DNA of 64,000 bases from an uncultured Acidimicrobiia bacterium (GTDB taxonomy: Bacteria > Actinomycetota > Acidimicrobiia > Spongiisociales > Spongiisociaceae). The notes under the pieces are model-generated. The model saw only the letters and a program-made list of their open reading frames with translations. It was not told the DNA's origin and did not search any database. Shown piece after piece: positions 59,667-64,000 of the stretch. The DNA lies in NCBI GenBank assembly GCA_958295745.1, contig OY282370.1:2578548-2642547 (forward strand). The letters run 5' to 3'. The position numbers and the translations under genes are program-made. The stretch's first letter is position 1; every line of letters starts with the position of its first letter.

Positions 59667-60752
59667 ATGGTACGCGTCGGCCTCCATGGTTTCCCCAACT
59701 CGGGCAAGACCACCCTTTTCAACGCCCTGACCGGCCTCGAAGCCGCCGCCGCGCCCCATCCCTACACCACGACCGCCCCCAACCTGGGGGTCTTGAAGGT
59801 GCCCGACCCGCACTTGGAGCAGGCGGCGGCCCTGGAACGGTCCCGCAAGACCACCCACGCCGCCGTCGAGATACATGACCACCCGGCGGTCAGGGCCGGC
59901 TCGGGCCGGGGTCCGAGCTGGGGGAATGAGCTCGACGCGATGGCGATGGTGCTGAGAGGGCACCGCGCCGATCGGGTGCCCGCAGCCCTAGGCGCCCCCG
60001 CGGACGCCGACCCGGCCGCCCAGGCAGAGGAACTGCTCATGGAGACGGCTCTGGCGGACTTCGAGGTGTTCGACCGGCGCAGAGAACGGATCATGAAGGA
60101 AGCCTCTGCCGACCCCGCCCTGCGTCCGGCGGCCGAAGCGGTTTCCAGGGCCGCCGACCTGCTTGGTGAGGGCATCCCTTTGCGGACCCACCCCTGGTCC
60201 GAGGCCGAGCTGCGGGTCTTCCGAGACATGGCGCCCCTGACCCTGCTGCCCTGCATCTGGGTGGTCAACACCGCCGACAACGGACCCGATCCCGGCCCGG
60301 GCCGCACGGCTGCGGAAGACCGCCTGCAGGAGGCGGTCCCCGCCGGCGATCCTGTCCTGGCGGTCTCAGCCCTGATCGAGGAGGAGCTGGTTCGCTTCGA
60401 CCCCGCCGAACGGGAGGAGCTGAGTGAAGGCCTGGGTCTGGGGGAGGGCGCCGCCGCCGCGATGATCCGGGCGGTTTACCAGGTGCTCGGGCTGCTCCGT
60501 TTCTACACCCTCAGCTCCAGGGAGAGCCGGGCCTGGGCGGTTCCCGAAGGCACCACCGCCAGAGAAGCGGCCGGCAAGGTTCATTCCGATCTGGAGCGGG
60601 GTTTCATCCGGGCCGAGGCCGCTCCCATCGGCGAGGTGATCCGCCTCGGCGGGTGGGCCGCCGCCAGAGCCGCCGCCGGGGTTGTCAGGGTGGAAGGAAA
60701 GGACTACGAGGTCCGGGACGGGGACGTCCTGCTCGTCAGGTTCTCGGTATGA
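59667..60752 (+). CDS. Divergent YchF/Obg-like GTPase with TGS domain
   Basis: A 361-residue YchF/OLA1-related protein. G1 is GFPNSGKTTLFNALTG (8-23) and the APHPYTTTAPNLGV switch region follows. The C-terminal TGS-like domain has FYTLSSRESRAWAVPEGTTAREAAGKVHSDLERGFIRAE and ends KDYEVRDGDVLLVRFSV, just like YchF. The G3 motif, normally DIAGL, reads EIHDHPAV, and G4 is the atypical VVNTAD, so nucleotide hydrolysis may be altered. I chose ATG 59667; ATG 59646 is possible. Its stop lies inside the left edge of the second repeat copy. It is probably a paralog rather than the housekeeping YchF. Confidence 0.82.
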   Translation: MVRVGLHGFPNSGKTTLFNALTGLEAAAAPHPYTTTAPNLGVLKVPDPHLEQAAALERSRKTTHAAVEIHDHPAVRAGSGRGPSWGNELDAMAMVLRGHRADRVPAALGAPADADPAAQAEELLMETALADFEVFDRRRERIMKEASADPALRPAAEAVSRAADLLGEGIPLRTHPWSEAELRVFRDMAPLTLLPCIWVVNTADNGPDPGPGRTAAEDRLQEAVPAGDPVLAVSALIEEELVRFDPAEREELSEGLGLGEGAAAAMIRAVYQVLGLLRFYTLSSRESRAWAVPEGTTAREAAGKVHSDLERGFIRAEAAPIGEVIRLGGWAAARAAAGVVRVEGKDYEVRDGDVLLVRFSV

Positions 60753-61088
60753 GCCGTCCCTCCCGGCCTTCAACGACTCCGACGCCTGGCGATGACGGGG
60801 CGGGCCGGCGTTGCCGTGTTCTGATATTCGAGGAAGGCCGTTCCCGGAAAGCGGCAGCGGGCCGGACGGGTCTACCAGGCCCTGTTGGCGGCGCCGCGGT
60901 AGAGAATATTGCCAGGAACAAGGGCCTTGGTATTGTCATAGATATGGTGTATAGTGATAGTTACCAACCCACAAACATCACTGCCGGTTTCTAGAGAGCG
61001 CCGTGATCATAATCGGGATCTCACTTCGGTTCACCCCTTGTACCGAGGCCCGGCCCACGCGCCGGCACCGAGATAACGATCTGAGCGG
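60741..61088. repeat. Repeat element, copy 2, left part
   Basis: Left part of the second copy of the 55756-56119 repeat, interrupted at 61088/61089 by an IS110-family element. Its first bases overlap the last codons of the YchF-like gene (TTCTCGGTATGA is both coding and repeat), so the repeat edge lies in the gene's 3' end. Confidence 0.85.
60927..60955 (+). promoter_or_regulatory. Sigma70-like promoter inside repeat copy 2
   Basis: TTGGTA and TATAGT with 17-base spacing, identical to copy 1. It points toward the inserted IS, but the transposase is on the opposite strand. Confidence 0.5.
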
Positions 61089-62391
61089 TGAGCTCCTATG
61101 TCAAGACTTGGTGGGTTTGGGGGGTGGTGGTGTTGGGTTGGAGGTGGGTCCAGACCCGGTCGGAGATGCGTCGTTTGAGGATGCGGATGGCTTCTTTTTT
61201 GGTTTTTCCTCGTTGGAGGAGCCGTTCGTAGTAGCAGCGTCCCTCGGTGCCGGGCCGGGCGATGGGGGTGATGGCCGCGTTGTGGAGGGCCCGGTTGAGT
61301 TGGCGGTTGCCTCCTCGGTTGAGCCGGTGGCGGGTGATCCGTCCTGAGGACGCTTCGATGGGGGCTGTGCCGTTGGCCATGGCGAAGCGGGCTTTGGTCG
61401 GATACCGGGCAGCGTTGCCGACTTCGGCGATGATCTCGGCTGCGGTCAAGTGTTTCCGATCCCGTAGATGTCGGTGAGGGACGTGCCCAAGGCGGCGACC
61501 AGGCGTGTGATCTGGGTGTCGAGTTCCCGAACCTGGCGCAAGAGCCGACGAACGCGGCGGATGCGCCGGCGGGCGATGTCAGCTCTGGTGGTTCTGTCCC
61601 GGGTGATCAGCTTGACGGCCCGTGCCAAGGCCTTGTAAGACAACAACCCCGATCCCAACAGGTTGTGATAGCCCGGACAGAGCAGGGTAAGGTCAGCGTG
61701 GAGACGGTCGGATCTCAGCAGTGCGGGATTCGACCAACTCACGCCGGTAGAACACCAGCGCACGCAGGTCTTCTAGAGCGTCTTGGGGTCGAGGCGCCGG
61801 AAGGTCGTCCTCTCGGGCTGCGACCCGGGCTATGGCCAAAGCATCGATGCGGTCGGACTTGCTGCGGGTCCGCTGTTGTCTTCTGGCCTGGGCGGTCATC
61901 TGGGTAGGCACTTCCACCACCTCGCAGCCTACGCTGATCAGGAACAACGCCAGGGGCCGCCCGTAGCTGCCCGACCCCTCGCATCTGTACCCGGCCGACG
62001 TCGTGAGCCTGTAGCCAGGCTTGGGTTCTGCGGTAACCGGCAGGGGTGTTCGAGAAGGTCCTGTGCTCGACACTCCGTCCCGTCTGGTCGATGACACACC
62101 CTGCCAGGGTGTCCTTGTGAGAGTCTATCCCTGCTGTTGGCATCAGGGTGTATCCTTTCGGTTGCTGGTCTTACCTTGGGTAGGCCGGTCCGGTATTGCG
62201 CAACCATGCGTAGGGAACACCCGACACGTGTGGGCCGTTCAGGCTCCTATCAAGCGACAACTACCGAACCCCGGCAGGCCCGGCGGGGAGGCAATCACCG
62301 CTAAAGCCACAGCCATCCCTAGGGATGGCTGGGCAGGAGGCGTTGAGCCAAATCCCCGCCGGGGGCCTACCCACCAGCAGTTAAACACGCA
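61089..62391 (-). mobile_element. IS110-family insertion sequence, degenerate
   Basis: A 1,303-base insertion whose ends are inferred by comparing the interrupted repeat copy with the uninterrupted one: repeat homology stops after GATCTGAGCGG at 61088 and resumes at CGGAGGTGGGGG at 62392. Size is normal for IS110, which lacks clear terminal inverted repeats, in agreement with what is seen. It contains one transposase gene, disrupted by at least three frame changes, plus about 250 bases of non-coding sequence on its right side. Confidence 0.85.
61096..62143 (-). pseudogene. IS110-family transposase, multiply frameshifted
   Basis: The protein can be followed through four minus-strand frames. 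The N-terminal DEDD (RuvC-like) part starts MPTAGIDSHKDTLAGCVIDQ (from 62143). After a shift near 62010 comes RCEGSGSYGRPLALFL and RSKSDRIDALAIARVAARED. After a shift near 61725 comes RLHADLTLLCPGYHNLLG through LTDIYGIGN. After a last break near 61447 comes TAAEIIAEVGNAARYPTKARF and MANGTAPIEASSGR with the Ser-containing Transposase_20 motif, ending RRISDRVWTHL. Reassembled length is near 350 residues, normal for the family. The gene is not functional as written. Confidence 0.88.
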
Positions 62392-62466
62392 CGGAGGTGG
62401 GGGCTGGGCCCAGATGGACGGCGGGCGGCGGCGGCCGTTTTTCGCGTTCTCGGGCGGTTCTCGAAT
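62392..62466. repeat. Repeat element, copy 2, right part
   Basis: Continuation of the repeat after the IS, aligning with 56046-56119 from CGGAGGTGGGGGCTGGG to GGTTCTCGAAT. The 15 bases GTTTTTCGCGTTCTC inside it also occur alone at 23767-23781. Confidence 0.85.
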
Positions 62467-62883
62467 AGGTTTGGCCCAGTTCACAGGGGTATGCGGCGGT
62501 GTGGTGGAGGGGTGTTCCCTTGGGTGGTGCCGTGCCGGGCTGCCGACTGCACCTCCGGGCTTACCGACCACGCCGACTCTCCATGTCCAACCTCTGATCG
62601 CACTGAGACGACACTTACCGATGACCTCGATTGTTCATGAATTATCGGTTGTGGCGGTCGGCGGGCCGGTACTGAGCGGACCGACCGGCCCGCGTCTCTT
62701 GTATCTCCCTGGGGGCCGTGTACCTGTTCCCTTCACCGCGGGTGCGCTTCGGACAGGGGGCGGACGCGTCGCTGGGACCGATAATCCCAGGTCATAGGTC
62801 GCTCGACGCCTGGCCCGCCCGCGAAGCCCGGTCGTATTTCCCCGGGCAGGCCCTGGATTTTCGGAGGGTCGGCTTCAGCCGGG
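62467..62883. other. Intergenic stretch with a terminator-like hairpin
   Basis: No gene is supportable. The stretch holds a GC-rich hairpin (annotated separately) and the 3' flank of the nitrilase gene. Open frames here are Pro/Gly-rich noise. Confidence 0.5.
62661..62693. terminator. Perfect 10-bp stem hairpin
   Basis: GCGGGCCGGT at 62661-62670 pairs perfectly with ACCGGCCCGC at 62684-62693 around a 13-base loop. It lies about 190 bases beyond the 3' end of the nitrilase gene. GTCTCTTGT follows on the plus strand, only weakly T-rich. Candidate terminator or boundary element. Confidence 0.4.
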
Positions 62884-63729
62884 TCAGGGGTTGGCTATGC
62901 GCTTGTATACCTCGGGGCGGCGGTCCCTGTAGAAAGCCCAATGGTGGCGGACCTCCTCGATCAGGTCGAGGTCCAGATCCCGCACCACGACCTCATCGGA
63001 AGTGTCCGAGGCGATGCCGTCGATGATCTGACCCCTAGGCGACGCGAAGTAGGAGCTGCCGTAATAATCGGTGTCCTCCAGGTCCTCGCTGCCCACCCGG
63101 TTGATCGCCCCCACGAAGTACTCGTTGGCCACCGCCGCGGCGGGCTGCTCCAGCTCCCACAGGTACTTCGAATGACCCCGGGTGGTGGCGGAGGGGTTGA
63201 AGACGATCTTGGCGCCGGCCAGCCCCAGCTCACGCCAGCCCTCCGGGAAGTGACGGTCGTAGCAGATGTACACCCCGATCCGGCCCACCGCGGTGTCGAA
63301 CACCGGATACCCGAGGTTGCCGGGCCGGAAGTAGAACTTCTCCCAGAAGCCCGCCACCTGGGGGATGTGGGTCTTGCGGTATTTCCCCAGGTAGGCGCCG
63401 TCGCTGTCGATCACCGCGGCGGCGTTGTAGTAGTGGCCGGCGTCCTCCGTCTCGAAGATGGGGACTATCAGCACCATCCCCGTCTCCCGGGCCAGCTCCA
63501 TCATGCGGGTGATCGTGGGGCCGTCTGGGATCGGCTCGGCGGTGGCGAAATGCTCGTTCTCCTGACGTGTGCAGAAATACGGGCCGCTGAATATCTCCTG
63601 GAAGCAGAGTATCCGGGCCCCCTGAGCGGCGGCCTCCCGGGCGTACCCGATGTTCTTCTCGATCATCGACTCCTTGTCCCCGGTCCATTCGCTCTGGACC
63701 AGCGCGGCCCTCACCACGTTTGCCATCAT
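62884..63729 (-). CDS. Nitrilase-superfamily amidohydrolase (beta-ureidopropionase/N-carbamoylputrescinase-like)
   Basis: A 281-residue carbon-nitrogen hydrolase. The catalytic triad is Glu45 (FQEIFSGPYF), Lys119 (YRKTHIPQ) and Cys156 (ICYDRHFPEGWRELG). The KTHIPQVAGFWEKFYFRPGN and NPSATTRGHSKYLWELEQPA blocks resemble beta-ureidopropionase and N-carbamoylputrescine amidase, which hydrolyse carbamoyl groups to ammonia and CO2. Starts MM at 63729 or MANVV at 63726. The gene diverges from a second nitrilase-family gene across a 142-base region with a perfect palindrome. With the transporter and phosphorylase elsewhere in the window, nucleobase or polyamine breakdown is plausible. Confidence 0.88.
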   Translation of the reverse strand: MMANVVRAALVQSEWTGDKESMIEKNIGYAREAAAQGARILCFQEIFSGPYFCTRQENEHFATAEPIPDGPTITRMMELARETGMVLIVPIFETEDAGHYYNAAAVIDSDGAYLGKYRKTHIPQVAGFWEKFYFRPGNLGYPVFDTAVGRIGVYICYDRHFPEGWRELGLAGAKIVFNPSATTRGHSKYLWELEQPAAAVANEYFVGAINRVGSEDLEDTDYYGSSYFASPRGQIIDGIASDTSDEVVVRDLDLDLIEEVRHHWAFYRDRRPEVYKRIANP

Positions 63730-63831
63730 GTCCTCCTTGCCCGAAGGCTATTTGCCCCGATACCCGAAACTCGATATCCGATGCCCCGAGGCGTTTCCCG
63801 CCTGTTTCATCCGCGTGAATCCCGAATCGAG

Positions 63832-63846
63832 TTTACAAACTGTAAA
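63832..63846. promoter_or_regulatory. Palindromic operator between divergent amidohydrolase genes
   Basis: TTTACA and TGTAAA separated by AAC form a perfect 15-base inverted repeat, AT-rich in a GC-rich setting, 26 bases before the plus-strand start and 103 bases before the minus-strand start. It looks like a binding site for a dimeric regulator such as a GntR or TetR protein, shared by both genes. Confidence 0.55.
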
Positions 63847-63871
63847 GTAGCAGGAAAACCAGGGAGGAACC

Positions 63872-64000
63872 ATGCCACGACGGCTCACCGTGGGAGCGGC
63901 CCAGATGGGCCCCATCGCCCGGGACGAATCCAAGAGCGAGGTGGTCGCCCGCCTCGTCGCGCTGCTCCACGAGGCCAAGAACCAGCAAGTCGATCTTCTG
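63872..64000 (+). CDS. Nitrilase-superfamily protein, N-carbamoyl-D-amino acid hydrolase-like (partial, 5' end only)
   Basis: The first 43 codons of a gene cut by the window end. A GGGAGGAAC precedes the ATG. The sequence MPRRLTVGAAQMGPIARDE, followed by a helix with VVARLVALLHEAKNQQVDLL, matches the N-terminus of N-carbamoyl-D-amino acid hydrolases (D-carbamoylases), where QxGPI lies in the first strand. The catalytic Glu, Lys and Cys are beyond the window. It pairs divergently with the other nitrilase-family gene. Function is supported only by the N-terminus. Confidence 0.7.
   Translation, partial: MPRRLTVGAAQMGPIARDESKSEVVARLVALLHEAKNQQVDLL

Overview
The window is GC-rich, densely coded chromosomal DNA of an actinobacterium-like organism. 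The case rests on high GC with G/C-ending codons, DtxR/IdeR-type iron boxes, a DrrA/DrrB-type exporter, IclR and MarR regulators, short or apparently absent leaders, and frequent ATGA or GTGA gene junctions. An environmental lineage such as Acidimicrobiia is possible, but the sequence alone does not settle this. I saw no rRNA, tRNA or CRISPR array.

Layout. 0.2-5.9 kb: a BMP-type nucleoside or simple-substrate ABC importer (lipoprotein, double ATPase, two permeases) followed by a B3/B4-domain protein. 6.3-11.5 kb: an iron regulon of ferric-binding lipoprotein, ferric permease, ferritin and ferric ATPase, with paired iron boxes in all three control regions. 11.7-13.5 kb: a DrrAB-like exporter. 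13.7-18.4 kb: an accessory patch with a two-gene nucleotidyltransferase module, a large N6-methylase protein and an AT-rich foreign-looking gene. 18.4-23.4 kb: an amine/amino-acid catabolic operon (class III aminotransferase, alanine dehydrogenase, dimethylglycine/sarcosine dehydrogenase). 24.2-25.2 kb: Aat and a small membrane protein.

25.3-34.0 kb holds the most system-like locus. One strand encodes a STAS protein, a receiver-PP2C phosphatase, an anti-sigma-type HATPase, a periplasmic amino-acid-binding lipoprotein and a membrane histidine kinase, followed by an ammonium transporter and a second, paralogous STAS protein. An orphan binding lipoprotein is transcribed divergently. I infer a nutrient-sensing partner-switching pathway.

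34.1-48.3 kb: a DUF2269-like membrane protein, DeoD, IclR, an HD hydrolase, an acyl-CoA ligase, a 2-hydroxyacid dehydrogenase, a tandemly duplicated membrane-protein/lipoprotein pair of unknown function, MarR, thiamine pyrophosphokinase, a beta-propeller lipoprotein, NfuA and a PQQ-type sugar dehydrogenase lipoprotein. 48.4-55.3 kb: a NurA-HerA-SbcD-SbcC operon for DNA end processing, an archaeal-style arrangement. Its SbcC has near-identical internal duplications in both coiled-coil arms flanking the zinc hook.

55.4-62.5 kb is a decayed, repeat-bearing region. A roughly 360-bp repeat occurs twice with the same internal promoter-like sequence. One copy truncates a nucleotidyltransferase gene. 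The other is split by a frameshifted IS110-family element whose ends can be read from the uninterrupted copy. Between the copies lie a NIPSNAP-like protein, a methyltransferase-HNH fusion, GpsA and an unusual YchF-like GTPase. The window closes with two divergent nitrilase-superfamily amidohydrolases around a perfect palindrome.
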